DNA of 16,319 bases from Paramuribaculum sp. (GCA_029051965.1 JAIDJZ010000281.1:1-16319); one strand, 5' to 3'; counted from the first letter of the stretch, positions 1-7,974 are shown. Made by a program: numbers and translations. The notes: generated by a model not told the origin, from the sequence alone.

Positions 1-131
1 AGACCGGATTCCTTCATCTGACGTGTAACCCAGGAATTAAAATTGCCATATTGGATCGGCTCGACCGCTCCATAGACGCTTGCACATCCTGCAAGCATTG
101 CGGCAACAATTGACAGACGGATTCTATTCAT
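1..131 (-). CDS. N-terminus of an exported protein, probably PCMD-domain (cut by window edge)
   Basis: A minus-strand frame opens with ATG at 131 and is open for 43 codons to the window edge, so only the N-terminus is present. Residues 1-22 look like a signal peptide: positive Asn-Arg-Ile-Arg, a hydrophobic stretch, then LAGCASVYGA. LAGC would satisfy a lipobox (Cys16), but cleavage by signal peptidase I after VYGA is equally possible. The mature start, VEPIQYGNFNSWVTRQMKES, resembles from memory the opening of Bacteroidota PCMD-domain proteins (putative carbohydrate metabolism domain, usually secreted), which carry a similar Gly-Asn/Asp-aromatic-x-x-Trp-(V/T)-x-Arg-x-x-x-Glu-Ser pattern. The gene lies downstream of proA on the same strand after a 286-base gap, so it probably has its own promoter. 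The export signal is clear; the family call is tentative. Confidence 0.5.
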   Translation of the reverse strand, partial: MNRIRLSIVAAMLAGCASVYGAVEPIQYGNFNSWVTRQMKESG

Positions 132-323
132 ACTTTAATAAGATTCTATATGCGAATTCTGACAGTTAACTAATGAGCCACCTGCCAATCTGACCTCAGA
201 TCAAATCGTTGTGACCCACATGATTCTAACTCCTCACTCCTTCTTTTTGTTCATTATAATCCGGATAAATCAGACTGCCGGAAGACGTGAAAGAGCCAAG
301 AATCCGCATTGAAAAAACCTCGG

Positions 324-331
324 CAAAGATA
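324..331 (-). promoter_or_regulatory. Possible Bacteroidota -7 element for the truncated exported-protein gene
   Basis: On the minus strand this reads TATCTTTG, a full match to the Bacteroidota sigma-70 -7 consensus TAnnTTTG. No TTTG sits at the usual distance of about 19 bases upstream (the nearest is only 11 away), and the implied 5' leader would be about 185 nt. The 132-417 gap otherwise shows only AT-rich sequence and a weak hairpin at 381-397 (GGAC/GTCC arms, no good U-tract), so proA has no convincing terminator here. Confidence 0.3.
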
Positions 332-417
332 GCGATTTTTCACAAAACCGCTACATAAAACTTCCGTTTTTCTCCAATTAGGACCTTAAAAAAGTCCATT
401 TCGACCAGTCAGCAGAG

Positions 418-1671
418 TCATCTGGGGCGAAGTTGCCCCTCTCCGCGTATGATCCATTTATAGGTATTCAGCTCGTTGAGCGCCATAGGCCCGCGGGCAT
501 GAAGTTTCTGGGTCGAGATTCCGATCTCGGCTCCAAGCCCGAACTGCGCCCCATCTGTCCACGACGTAGGCGCGTTAGTGTAGACACATGCCGCATCGAC
601 CTCATTGCAGAAGCGGTCGGCAGCTGCCGGATCGGCAGTTATGACAGATTCGCTGTGACCGGAACCATAGCGGTTGACATGATCGATAGCCTCATCTATC
701 GAATCGACAACCTTGATGGCCATCGCCATCGAAAGAAATTCCGTTCCGAATGATGCCTCAGTCGCCTTAAACAGAAGATCTTCGGGATAGACACCACTGA
801 GCACCTCCAGCGCACGGCCGTCGGCCTCGATCCGCACATCCGACTCCGCAAGCGGGCGACACAGCATCGGGAGATCAGAGAGACGGCCGGAGTGGACAAC
901 GAGACAGTCCAGCGCGTTGCAGACACTGACACGGCGTGTCTTTGCATTATGAACCACGGCCGAACCCAGTGCAAGATCGCCGGCGACATCAAAATAAGTA
1001 TGACACACACCCGCTCCGGTCTCAATGACCGGGACACGGGCCTTTTCCCGGACCGTATCGATCAGACGGCGTCCGCCGCGCGGAATAACCAGATCGACAA
1101 GTCCTCTCGCCCCAAGAAGTGATTCCGTTGCTTCATGGCCACCGTCAAGATACGCGACCGTCATCGGATCCATCCCGAACCGGCGCAGGACTCCATGAAT
1201 AACACTGACAATGGCCCGGTTAGTCTCCGCCGCATCCGAACCGCCTTTGAGCACACAGGCATTGCCCGACTTCAGACAGAGAGCCGTCACATCGAACGTC
1301 ACATTCGGACGTGCCTCGTAGATAACCCCTACGACACCGAACGGAACGCTCACCTTTCTCAGTTCAAGACCGTTAGGAAGAGTGCGCTGTTCGAGAACCC
1401 GCCCCACAGGCGACGGCAATCCGGCGACATGGCGCATATCCGCCGCGATCGCCCCGAGACGCTCAGGAGTCAGCCTCAGTCGGTCATACATCGGATCTTC
1501 CGGATTCTTACGCGACAGATCCGCTGCATTGGCCGAAAGAATCTCTCCGGCATTGGCCTCAGCCTCATCGGCAATAGCTGTCAGAAGCGCGTTGATAGTC
1601 TCCGGTTCAGTTCTGAGAAGCGCCCGCGACGCTTTCCTGACCGCCGCAAGAAGTGTTTCAGGATTGTTCAT
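418..1671 (-). CDS. proA: Gamma-glutamyl phosphate reductase (ProA)
   Basis: NADPH-dependent reduction of gamma-glutamyl phosphate to glutamate-5-semialdehyde, the second step of proline synthesis; cytosolic. From the ATG at 1671 the product is 417 residues, the usual family length. Visible marks are the substrate and cofactor-binding stretch [20 protein letters not shown] (about 117-136), [12 protein letters not shown], and the catalytic-cysteine segment [14 protein letters not shown] (Cys251), which matches the active-site Cys of ALDH-superfamily ProA. The C-terminal block [20 protein letters not shown] is also typical. The frame stays open upstream to an ATG at 1764, but that would add 31 unconserved residues inside proB, so 1671 is preferred. 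The start lies inside the 3' end of proB (14-base overlap), which suggests translational coupling. The sequence before the ATG is AT-rich with no Shine-Dalgarno. Confidence 0.97.
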   Translation of the reverse strand: MNNPETLLAAVRKASRALLRTEPETINALLTAIADEAEANAGEILSANAADLSRKNPEDPMYDRLRLTPERLGAIAADMRHVAGLPSPVGRVLEQRTLPNGLELRKVSVPFGVVGVIYEARPNVTFDVTALCLKSGNACVLKGGSDAAETNRAIVSVIHGVLRRFGMDPMTVAYLDGGHEATESLLGARGLVDLVIPRGGRRLIDTVREKARVPVIETGAGVCHTYFDVAGDLALGSAVVHNAKTRRVSVCNALDCLVVHSGRLSDLPMLCRPLAESDVRIEADGRALEVLSGVYPEDLLFKATEASFGTEFLSMAMAIKVVDSIDEAIDHVNRYGSGHSESVITADPAAADRFCNEVDAACVYTNAPTSWTDGAQFGLGAEIGISTQKLHARGPMALNELNTYKWIIRGEGQLRPR

Positions 1672-2767
1672 AAAGATATAGATAATCGTAGTGAATGAGC
1701 GGACGCCGGTCGTGGCATCCCATATCGTCAAGAGCCTGACTGCTGCTGCATGCCACACGCCCAAGAGCTATCACCTTCCCGTCGGGATCAGCGACATCGA
1801 CAAGATCGTCCTTCTCAAAATTTCCCTTGACACCGACCACACCGACCGGCAGAAGACTGACGGGTTCCGGTCCGGTCAGAATCTCTGCCGCACGCGCATT
1901 GATCGTGATGACACCTTTGGTGAAATCCGCGCTATGGGCCATCCAGCGTTTAAGTGCCGGAACGGGATTGTCCGACGGAACAAAACGGGTGCAGTCAACC
2001 TCTTCAGGAGTAAAACAAAGACGTGTCAGAATCTCCGGCGTCATTCCGCAGGCAATCACAACCTCGATTCCCTCGCTGGCCACACGGCGGGCAATGTTGC
2101 ATTTCGTCGTCATGCCGCCGCGACCGAAGCCCGAACGGCCGGCAATCACACACGCCGAAAGATCATCATCAGGCATGACCGTCTCGATAAGTTTCGAATC
2201 CGGATCAGCCGGATTTCCCGTAAAAAGACCGGTGATATTGCTGAGTATGACGAGAGCGTCAACACGAAGCATCGTGGCGATCAGCCCCGAAAGTTCATCG
2301 TTGTCGGTAAACATCAGCTCGGTCACACTGACCGTGTCATTTTCATTGACGATCGGAATCACACCGGCCTCGAGCATCACCTCCATACACTGCCGCTGAT
2401 TGAGATAGTGGCGGCGTGTCGAAAAGTTCTCCTTCATTGTCAGCACCTGCCCTACTGCCAGATGATGCTCACGAAACAATTCATAATACCGGTTGATCAG
2501 TTTAGCCTGACCGACCGCGGAATAGAGCTGTCGCTGTTCGACAGAGTCGAGACGGAAATCAATGGCGCCGTTCAACTCACTGCGACCACTCGCAACCGCC
2601 CCGGATGAGATCAGAACCACGTCGACACCCGCTTTGCGAAGTGCCGCTATCTGATCGACAAGCGACGACATGCGGGTCACATCGAGCGTCCCGTCCTTGC
2701 GTGTCAGCACATTACTGCCTATTTTAACCGCAACTCTTTTCCAGCGCGGCGTTGAAGATGTCTCCAT
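1658..2767 (-). CDS. proB: Glutamate 5-kinase with C-terminal PUA domain (ProB)
   Basis: ATP-dependent phosphorylation of glutamate to gamma-glutamyl phosphate, the committed and normally proline-inhibited step of proline synthesis. The product is 369 residues. The amino-acid-kinase domain spans about 10-265: [10 protein letters not shown] at the N-terminus, [11 protein letters not shown] (52-62), the glutamate-binding [11 protein letters not shown] (137-147), [11 protein letters not shown] (154-164) and [14 protein letters not shown] (215-228). A PUA domain follows at about 283-360, with the typical [19 protein letters not shown]. The extreme C-terminus ([13 protein letters not shown]) is aromatic-rich and is encoded across the proA start. 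proC ends 14 bases upstream and proA begins inside the gene, so the three pro genes are almost certainly one transcription unit. Confidence 0.97.
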   Translation of the reverse strand: METSSTPRWKRVAVKIGSNVLTRKDGTLDVTRMSSLVDQIAALRKAGVDVVLISSGAVASGRSELNGAIDFRLDSVEQRQLYSAVGQAKLINRYYELFREHHLAVGQVLTMKENFSTRRHYLNQRQCMEVMLEAGVIPIVNENDTVSVTELMFTDNDELSGLIATMLRVDALVILSNITGLFTGNPADPDSKLIETVMPDDDLSACVIAGRSGFGRGGMTTKCNIARRVASEGIEVVIACGMTPEILTRLCFTPEEVDCTRFVPSDNPVPALKRWMAHSADFTKGVITINARAAEILTGPEPVSLLPVGVVGVKGNFEKDDLVDVADPDGKVIALGRVACSSSQALDDMGCHDRRPLIHYDYLYLYEQS

Positions 2768-2781
2768 TGTGCAACTGCTGA

Positions 2782-3564
2782 TTAATCCTGTTTTTGCGGA
2801 ACCGAAGCCCGAAGGCCGGCTACGACGGATGCCGAAAAACCGGCTGCCTCCATAGCGTTAAGTCCCTTTATCGTGATTCCACCCGGCGTTGTCACCCGGT
2901 CAATTTCCTCTTCCGGATGCAGACCGTTGGCCTCAAGCAGAGCTGCTGCTCCGCGCAGCGTACGCGCGACAGCCTCTGTCGCCATAGCCGGCGGAAGTCC
3001 GAGTTCGACTCCAGCCTGAGCCGCAGCTCTCACATAGCGCATCGCATAGGCGATCCCGCACGACGAAAGTGCCATTCCCGCCGTCATCTGCCGCGGCTCG
3101 ACCTCCAGTGTCTTTCCGCCACGGGCAAAAAGTCCGGCAATCTCCCTGCGAAGAGAGACGTCAGCTCCGGTCGAACAGATGAAACTCATCCCTTCGCCCA
3201 CGGAAACTGCCGTATTGGGAATCATATAGAAGCACGCCGGAGCCCCGCAACCGATCAATCCGGCAAGATCTTCCGGACCGACGCCGGCAACAACCGAAAC
3301 AACCGCACGGACTTTTGACAGATCAGAGCGCAGTTCCTCAATGACGGCCGGAAGCACCCAGGGTTTGACAGCAATAACAACCACATCAGCTCCCGCAACC
3401 GCCTCACGGTTCGAAACGGTCACGTCAATCGTCGGATAGCGCTCCCGTAGGCGTTCGAGCTTACCGGCCGAAGGATTGGCCACAACGACCTGACTGACCG
3501 CAGGATCTATCGCCCCGGCCAGCGCGCCGCCCATATTTCCGGCTCCGATTATAGCAACTCTCAT
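2782..3564 (-). CDS. proC: Pyrroline-5-carboxylate reductase (ProC)
   Basis: NAD(P)H-dependent reduction of 1-pyrroline-5-carboxylate to L-proline, the last step of the pathway; cytosolic. The product is 260 residues, within the family range. The N-terminal Rossmann motif is MRVAIIGAGNMGGALAGAI (GAGNMG at 7-12), followed by VVVIAVKPWVLPAVI (61-75) and MIPNTAVSVGEG (114-125). The ProC C-terminal signature is clear: DRVTTPGGITIKGLNAMEAA at 222-241. The ATG at 3564 gives the Rossmann fold its normal position directly after the start. adk ends 35 bases upstream and proB starts 14 bases downstream. With proB and proA next door, the full glutamate-to-proline route is encoded here. Confidence 0.96.
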   Translation of the reverse strand: MRVAIIGAGNMGGALAGAIDPAVSQVVVANPSAGKLERLRERYPTIDVTVSNREAVAGADVVVIAVKPWVLPAVIEELRSDLSKVRAVVSVVAGVGPEDLAGLIGCGAPACFYMIPNTAVSVGEGMSFICSTGADVSLRREIAGLFARGGKTLEVEPRQMTAGMALSSCGIAYAMRYVRAAAQAGVELGLPPAMATEAVARTLRGAAALLEANGLHPEEEIDRVTTPGGITIKGLNAMEAAGFSASVVAGLRASVPQKQD

Positions 3565-3599
3565 CTGCTATTGTTTCTGTAAGAGAATCTGCCGCTGAA

Positions 3600-4178
3600 T
3601 CAGTCCTTGACCGAATTCAGCCGTGTGCGGATCTCGTTGAAAATATCGTCGATCGAGCCAGATCCCTTGATTGCGTGATATTTTCCCTCTTTGATATAGA
3701 AGTCACGCAGCGGCGCAGTCTGTTTATTATAGACGTTCAGGCGCTCATTGATTGTTTCGAGATTGTCATCGGAGCGACCGCTTTCCTGTCCGCGTTTAAG
3801 CAGACGGTCGATCAGTTCGGCATCATCAACCTCAAGACCGATCACGGCATTGACCTTCGCGCCACGGCGTTCGAGCATTACGTTGAGAGCCTCTGCCTGA
3901 GGAATCGTGCGGGGAAATCCGTCGAAAATCACACCGGAGGCAGTTTCCGGGTTGCTGTCGAGAGTATTTTCGAGAATACTGATCATCAGATCATCAGGAA
4001 TCAGATGACCCTGTGAGATATATTCGTCGGCAATGCGGCCGAGTTCTGTCTGACGTGCGATGTGGTCGCGCAGAAGTTCTCCGGTCGAGATGTGATAGAG
4101 GCCGTATTCGTCGATCATACGGGCGCTTTGAGTTCCTTTGCCGCTGCCGGGCGCGCCAAAAACAACTAAATTATACAT
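3600..4178 (-). CDS. adk: Adenylate kinase, short-lid form
   Basis: Catalyses ATP + AMP to 2 ADP, keeping adenylate pools balanced; cytosolic and normally essential. The product is 192 residues. The P-loop GAPGSGKGT lies at 8-16, the AMP-binding region HISTGELLRDHI at 29-40, and the DGFPRT motif at 86-91. The lid is the short kind without the zinc-finger insertion seen in long bacterial Adk: residues run directly from DRLLKRGQESGRSDDNLETI (124-143) into the core. That is normal in Bacteroidota as I recall. It lies between hpt (127-base gap) and proC (35-base gap), all on one strand. I could not find a full TAnnTTTG box in the hpt-adk gap, so it is probably co-transcribed with hpt, but an unrecognised promoter is possible. 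Confidence 0.97.
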   Translation of the reverse strand: MYNLVVFGAPGSGKGTQSARMIDEYGLYHISTGELLRDHIARQTELGRIADEYISQGHLIPDDLMISILENTLDSNPETASGVIFDGFPRTIPQAEALNVMLERRGAKVNAVIGLEVDDAELIDRLLKRGQESGRSDDNLETINERLNVYNKQTAPLRDFYIKEGKYHAIKGSGSIDDIFNEIRTRLNSVKD

Positions 4179-4305
4179 ACGAATCAGTTAAAAAGAATAA
4201 ATTGAATCTATTGGAAAATCCACTGAAAAAGTCTGCGCCATGAAAAGAAGCCTTGCGGCCACAATCCACAGCACATTAATCCGGACAGTCCGCACCGGAA
4301 GCCGA

Positions 4306-4857
4306 TCAATTGTCGTGATCAGGCGAAAGCACCCAGATGTCAGGGAGATTTCGGGCCAAACCGTCAAGATCAAGACCGTAGCCGATAATGAAATCGGTCG
4401 GAATCTCGAAGCCGACATAGTCGGGCTTCACAGGGGCCTGAAGTGATTCCGGCTTGAACAGAAGGGTCGCGATGCGGATATCGGCCGGATTCTTCTTTTT
4501 GAGATCCCCGACAAGGCGATGTATGGTATTGCCCGTGTCAACGATATCCTCGATAATAATGACCGTCCGGTCGGTGATGTCCTCAGTCAGGCCGATCACC
4601 TCCTTGACCACACCGGTCGAAGAGGTCCCTTCATAGCTCTTCAGTCTGATGAAAGTTATTTCCGCGCCAGGCAGATCGACCTCTCGGAAAAGATCGCTTG
4701 CAAAAGCAAACGCACCATTGAGCACACAGATGAAAAGAGGATTCTTTCCTTTGCAGTCTTCGGTGATCTGCGCCCCCAGAACCTTGATCCGGTCCTGGAT
4801 TTTTTCTTTCTCAAGATAGGGCACGAAGGTCAGGCCCTTGTATGTTACCTGTTTCAT
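4306..4857 (-). CDS. hpt: Hypoxanthine phosphoribosyltransferase
   Basis: Purine salvage: transfers the phosphoribosyl group of PRPP to hypoxanthine (and usually guanine), giving IMP or GMP; cytosolic. The product is 183 residues. The PRPP-binding motif is [13 protein letters not shown] (99-111). The N-terminal core reads [16 protein letters not shown] (41-56), the flexible catalytic loop is SYEGTSSTG (74-82), and the C-terminal part has the purine-contacting [19 protein letters not shown]. It is the first gene of the minus-strand train and has a Bacteroidota -7 box 38 bases upstream. Just after its stop lies a small inverted repeat (TCCGG at 4280-4284 with CCGGA at 4295-4299) without a T-run, so at most a weak attenuator. 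Confidence 0.95.
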   Translation of the reverse strand: MKQVTYKGLTFVPYLEKEKIQDRIKVLGAQITEDCKGKNPLFICVLNGAFAFASDLFREVDLPGAEITFIRLKSYEGTSSTGVVKEVIGLTEDITDRTVIIIEDIVDTGNTIHRLVGDLKKKNPADIRIATLLFKPESLQAPVKPDYVGFEIPTDFIIGYGLDLDGLARNLPDIWVLSPDHDN

Positions 4858-4894
4858 GAGTATGAAAACTCTTTTTTTTTGGTTTATATTGGTG

Positions 4895-4902
4895 CAAATT
4901 TA
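4895..4902 (-). promoter_or_regulatory. -7 element of the hpt-adk-proCBA promoter
   Basis: On the minus strand this reads TAAATTTG, an exact match to the Bacteroidota -7 consensus TAnnTTTG, placed 38 bases before the hpt ATG. A T-rich stretch (minus strand of 4921-4926) sits at about the -33 distance, but TTTG itself is not present. Transcription would start near 4888, giving a leader of about 30 nt. Confidence 0.6.
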
Positions 4903-4934
4903 CTAAAAATCTCGCTTAGGAAAAAAGATTTTTA

Positions 4935-4942
4935 TAATTTTG
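4935..4942 (+). promoter_or_regulatory. -7 element of the nnr promoter
   Basis: Reads TAATTTTG, matching TAnnTTTG. Predicted transcription start is near 4949, leaving a leader of about 90 nt before the preferred nnr start. The leader contains a perfect 10-bp palindrome, CGGCATGCCG (4958-4967), and a small GAGA/TCTC hairpin (4967-4979). The -33 region has no clear TTTG. Only 32 bases separate this box from the opposing hpt -7 box, so the two promoters share upstream DNA. Confidence 0.55.
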
Positions 4943-5041
4943 TAGAGGATTACAGAACGGCATGCCGAGAGCTGATCTCAGGCCATGACCGAGGCTCTGG
5001 CCACCAACCCGTTTTCTTCTGAAAAGCCGTCCCCCCTGATT

Positions 5042-6571
5042 ATGAAACTTTTCACAAATGATGACATACGCGCCATTGAGCGCCACACCTTCCAGTCAGA
5101 AGCCATTACCGCGATGACGCTCATCGAGCGCGTCGGTGAAGCCGCAGCTTCCGAAATCGCGTCACGCTTCCGCCCGTCGCGACGGATAGTAGTATTCGCC
5201 GGCCCCGGCAACAATGGGGCTGACGCTCTGATGACAGCCCTGAACCTGTCGATGCTCGGTTTTCACCCCGTCATCTACCTCTTCAACATCGGCGGAAACG
5301 CCCTGAAACCCGACTGCAAGAAATGCCGCGACATTCTGCTGAAAAAAGCCCCAAGCATTGAAATGAACCAGATTGTCAAGACGTTCACCCCCGACCTGTC
5401 GGCCAACGATCTGGTCATCGACGGTCTTTTCGGATCGGGTCTGCGCGAACCGCTGACGGGAGGTTTCATGGCACTGGTGCGTTATATCAACGAATCAGGG
5501 GCAAAGGTCATCTCGCTTGACATTCCCAGCGGCATGTTCCCGGAATGGAACCACGAAAACCAGGAACGCAACATGGTCCACGCCGATCTGACTCTTGCGG
5601 TCCAGTTCCCGAAAATCTCATTCTTTTTCGCCGACAATGCCGAAATCGTCGGACAGTGGAAGATTCTCGACGTCGGAATGAGCCGCGAAGCAACTGAAAA
5701 CACAAAAACCAACTTCCATCTGATCGAAGAGGGAGAAATCAGGGGTTTGCTGAAGAAACGCTCCGACTTCTGCAACAAGGGCGACTTCGGCTCAGGGCTT
5801 CTCGCCGCCGGACGCTACGGAATGGTCGGCGCATCCGTGCTTGCAGCCAAAGGCGCCCTGCGCTCCGGCATCGGCAAACTGACAGTGTTCGGCCCGCAAT
5901 GCTCATTCCCCGTCGTTCAGACAGCCGTTCCCGAAGCCCTCTTCGAAAGCGACGATGACAAACTGAGAATTACCGACATCGCTCTCGACCACGACTACAG
6001 TGCGATTGCTGTCGGCCCCGGCATAGGCACAGCCGAAGTAACCGTAGGCGCACTCGAAGCTCTTCTGCAGCATTCGAAAAAAGCCATCGTCATCGACGCC
6101 GACGCCCTAAACTGCATCGCGGCACGTCCGACAATGCTCGACAAAATACCCTTCCTCTCTGTCCTGACTCCCCACAACCACGAATTCGACCGCATATTCG
6201 GAGCACACACATCCGACGAAGCCCGTCTGCTTAAAGCGCTCGAAGTATCGCGCTACTACAATATACTGATCCTGCTCAAGGGCCGCTATTCGAAACTTGT
6301 GCGCCCCGACGGGAAAGTCTACATCAACAGCTCCGGTTCGCCCGCTCTCGCCACAGCCGGTTCTGGCGATGTTCTGACCGGAATCATCCTTTCGCTCATG
6401 GCACAGGGCTACAAACCGGAAGTCAGTGCCATCATGGCCGCATATATCCACGGACGCGCCGGAGAAATCGCAGGCGCTGACCACGGAATCTACGGAACCG
6501 TAGCCTCCGACATTGCCGAAGCCACCGGCGACGCAATCCACCAGATCATGTCGCATGACAATAATTTCTAA
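5042..6571 (+). CDS. nnr: Bifunctional NAD(P)H-hydrate epimerase / ADP-dependent NAD(P)H-hydrate dehydratase
   Basis: Repairs hydrated NAD(P)H. The N-terminal YjeF_N domain interconverts R- and S-NAD(P)HX; the C-terminal ribokinase-like domain dehydrates S-NADHX using ADP. From the ATG at 5042 the product is 509 residues. Epimerase half (about 1-215): GPGNNGADALMTA at 54-66, where the usual second Gly of GNNGGD is Ala; VIDGLFGSGLREPL with the catalytic-type Asp127; SLDIPSGMF. Dehydratase half (about 240-500): KGDFGSGLLAAG, AVGPGIGT (323-330), VIDADALN, LTPHNHEFDRI (375-385; TPHPxE is more usual) and ATAGSGDVLTGII (437-449), with the probable catalytic Asp443. An in-frame ATG at 4985 would add 19 unconserved residues; family members I recall begin MKIFT-like, so 5042 is preferred. 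A DUF4831 gene follows 36 bases on, probably co-transcribed. Confidence 0.95.
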   Translation: MKLFTNDDIRAIERHTFQSEAITAMTLIERVGEAAASEIASRFRPSRRIVVFAGPGNNGADALMTALNLSMLGFHPVIYLFNIGGNALKPDCKKCRDILLKKAPSIEMNQIVKTFTPDLSANDLVIDGLFGSGLREPLTGGFMALVRYINESGAKVISLDIPSGMFPEWNHENQERNMVHADLTLAVQFPKISFFFADNAEIVGQWKILDVGMSREATENTKTNFHLIEEGEIRGLLKKRSDFCNKGDFGSGLLAAGRYGMVGASVLAAKGALRSGIGKLTVFGPQCSFPVVQTAVPEALFESDDDKLRITDIALDHDYSAIAVGPGIGTAEVTVGALEALLQHSKKAIVIDADALNCIAARPTMLDKIPFLSVLTPHNHEFDRIFGAHTSDEARLLKALEVSRYYNILILLKGRYSKLVRPDGKVYINSSGSPALATAGSGDVLTGIILSLMAQGYKPEVSAIMAAYIHGRAGEIAGADHGIYGTVASDIAEATGDAIHQIMSHDNNF

Positions 6572-6607
6572 CAAAATCCTCACCCTGACAGACCAAAAAA
6601 ATCAGCA

Positions 6608-7687
6608 ATGAAACGCATTTCAGCAGCTTTTCTAATCATCGCGTCGGCTCTTCAGCTTGGCGCTCAGACAACACAGAAACTTCAGGCGGGAAAACCCAAC
6701 GAATACGCACTGATCTATTCCCTCCCGACCACCACACTCGACATCACCCTCGAAGCGGAAAAAACAGTCAGGACTCCCGGCGAATTTTACCGCTATGCAA
6801 AAAAATATCTCGGCGTCGACCCGATCACAGAACCCTCAAGCAGCTACGAGCTAAAGTCGGTCATCGTCAACCCGAGAGGCATCACCGACCCCGAAGAACG
6901 CTATCAGGTCCAGTTCAAATCCGGATCAACACCGTTCATGATGATCGACGGTCAGAACGTGCCCCTTAGCGTAAACTACCCCGACGTGACACTCCCCGAG
7001 CCTCCTGCGCTTCCGGCTCCGCGCGAAGCCAAGCCGACAATTCTTGAGATGCCGGTTGCAAAACAGGCCGTCACCGCCGAAATGCTCCAGAGTCCGTCGT
7101 CGGCAAAACGCGCCGAGCTCGCGGCCGCGCGCATATATGAATTGCGCGAGACCCGTTCGGACATCCTCTCCGGCAACGCCGACAACATGCCGGCTGACGG
7201 ACAGGCAATGCAACTCGTGCTCGACAATCTTGCAGCCCAGGAAGAAGCCCTGACAGCCATGTTCCTCGGAACAGTCTCGACATCGACCGATGTCGAAACG
7301 TTCAGTTTCACCCCCGGCGAAACCAATCCACGTCAGATAATTGCCCGTCTGTCGATGACCGACGGCTTCGTTGACAGCGACAACCTCTCCGGCGCTCCGA
7401 TCTATCTTGATGTGACAGTTTCCGAGCGCGGAACCCTCCCGAAAACAGAAAAGGGTGAGGAGAAACGCTTCCCGAAAGGCGGACTTGCCTACCGCATTCC
7501 CGGAAAAGCAAAAGCGACTGTCACCTATAACGGCAAACGTCTTGCCAACCGCACGGTCGACGTTGCGCAGTACGGCATCGTTTTCGGCATCGACCCGAAT
7601 CTGTTCACCGACAAGAAAGCACCCGCCTATGTCATTTTCAACCCCTCGACCGGCGCAATCTCCGAGATCGGCACACTGACCGAATAA
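6608..7687 (+). CDS. Secreted DUF4831 family protein
   Basis: A 359-residue protein of unknown function. Residues 1-20 form a signal peptide (MKRISAAFLIIASALQLGAQ, cleavage likely before TTQK), so it is exported to the periplasm or beyond; no lipobox Cys and no later membrane span are seen. The region EYALIYSLPTTTLDITLEAE followed by KTVRTPGEFYRYAKKYLG resembles, from memory, the N-terminal signature of the Bacteroidota family DUF4831. A proline-rich linker (about 130-147) separates this from a helical, Ala/Glu-rich stretch (about 157-225), and the C-terminal third is beta-like, ending in a GIVFGIDPNLF-type strand. It starts 36 bases after nnr, which suggests co-transcription; a link with NAD(P)H repair is not shown by the sequence. 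The stop is followed by the convergent terminator region. Confidence 0.8.
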   Translation: MKRISAAFLIIASALQLGAQTTQKLQAGKPNEYALIYSLPTTTLDITLEAEKTVRTPGEFYRYAKKYLGVDPITEPSSSYELKSVIVNPRGITDPEERYQVQFKSGSTPFMMIDGQNVPLSVNYPDVTLPEPPALPAPREAKPTILEMPVAKQAVTAEMLQSPSSAKRAELAAARIYELRETRSDILSGNADNMPADGQAMQLVLDNLAAQEEALTAMFLGTVSTSTDVETFSFTPGETNPRQIIARLSMTDGFVDSDNLSGAPIYLDVTVSERGTLPKTEKGEEKRFPKGGLAYRIPGKAKATVTYNGKRLANRTVDVAQYGIVFGIDPNLFTDKKAPAYVIFNPSTGAISEIGTLTE

Positions 7688-7720
7688 CATCCATCTCCCC
7701 GACATATCTTATCACAGAAA

Positions 7721-7917
7721 CAGAAGAGGGTGTGTCATAACGGCTCATCCGGGTCGTCGCCTGAGGGATTCAGGTTCGGTCATTGACGACAGTCAACTCC
7801 CATCACCCTCACCCTCATGCTTCTACCGGCTGAACCATTCTGACAGCACCCTCGCCATCCGGCAGAAAATAAAAGACGCTGTGTCAAAATTCAGAATTTT
7901 GACACAGCGTCTTTCTG
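7721..7917. repeat. Possible remnant of a small inverted-repeat element (MITE-like)
   Basis: The left edge (7721-7740, CAGAAGAGGGTGTGTCATAA) and the reverse complement of the right edge (7917-7897) align over about 20 positions with one gap and roughly 80% identity, sharing the core CTGTGTCA/GTGTGTCA. They enclose about 155 bases of non-coding, partly palindromic sequence. The right arm is itself doubled into the 21-bp palindrome at 7872-7914. The arrangement and the sequence style resemble insertion-sequence ends, but there is no transposase and no obvious target-site duplication. The simpler reading is a terminator with a chance upstream match. Confidence 0.3.
7872..7914. terminator. Bidirectional rho-independent terminator, perfect 21-bp inverted repeat
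   Basis: The arms 7872-7892 and 7894-7914 are perfect reverse complements around a single central base. The arms are AT-rich at both ends with a GACGCTGTGTC core. On the plus strand the stem is followed, after CTGA, by a T6 run (7919-7924), ending nnr/DUF4831 transcripts. On the minus strand it is followed by TTTATTTTCTG, so it can also stop transcripts coming from the right. Placed between convergent genes, it fits a shared terminator, although the stem is longer than termination needs. Confidence 0.85.
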
Positions 7918-7932
7918 ATTTTTTCACTAATA

Positions 7933-7974
7933 AAACCGGCTCACGAGATAGCCGAGTGCATTCGAAGCCGGTTT
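7933..7974 (-). terminator. Rho-independent terminator of the TM2/DUF805 gene pair
   Basis: AAACCGGCT (7933-7941) pairs with AGCCGGTTT (7966-7974), a 9-bp stem with a 24-base loop. On the minus strand the stem runs straight into TTTTATTAG. It lies 26 bases after the stop of the TM2-domain gene, the position expected for that transcript's terminator. Confidence 0.7.

Noticed and set aside
381..397. Possible terminator after proA
   Set aside because: The GGAC/GTCC stem is only four pairs with a mismatch inside and no U-tract follows on the minus strand.
1672..1764. N-terminal extension of ProA to an ATG at 1764
   Set aside because: It adds 31 residues with no counterpart in the family and overlaps proB coding more deeply; the start at 1671 gives the standard 417-residue length.
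1691..2608. A 305-codon open frame on the plus strand across proB
   Set aside because: It lies wholly antisense to a well-conserved glutamate kinase gene, its translation is rich in His/Arg/Asn with no recognisable domain, and it is explained by the codon bias of the opposite strand.
4985..5041. Longer start for nnr at the ATG at 4985
   Set aside because: The 19 added residues look like untranslated leader, and homologues start at the MKLFT-like position. The promoter position permits either start, so this is a preference and not proof.
6926..7705. A 259-codon open frame on the minus strand across the DUF4831 gene
   Set aside because: Antisense to a gene with a signal peptide and family-like sequence; the translation has no signal, domain or promoter.
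7805..7817. Short CACCCTC tandem considered as a repeat array or CRISPR-like unit
   Set aside because: Only two units with no spacers; no CRISPR array or cas gene is present anywhere in the window.
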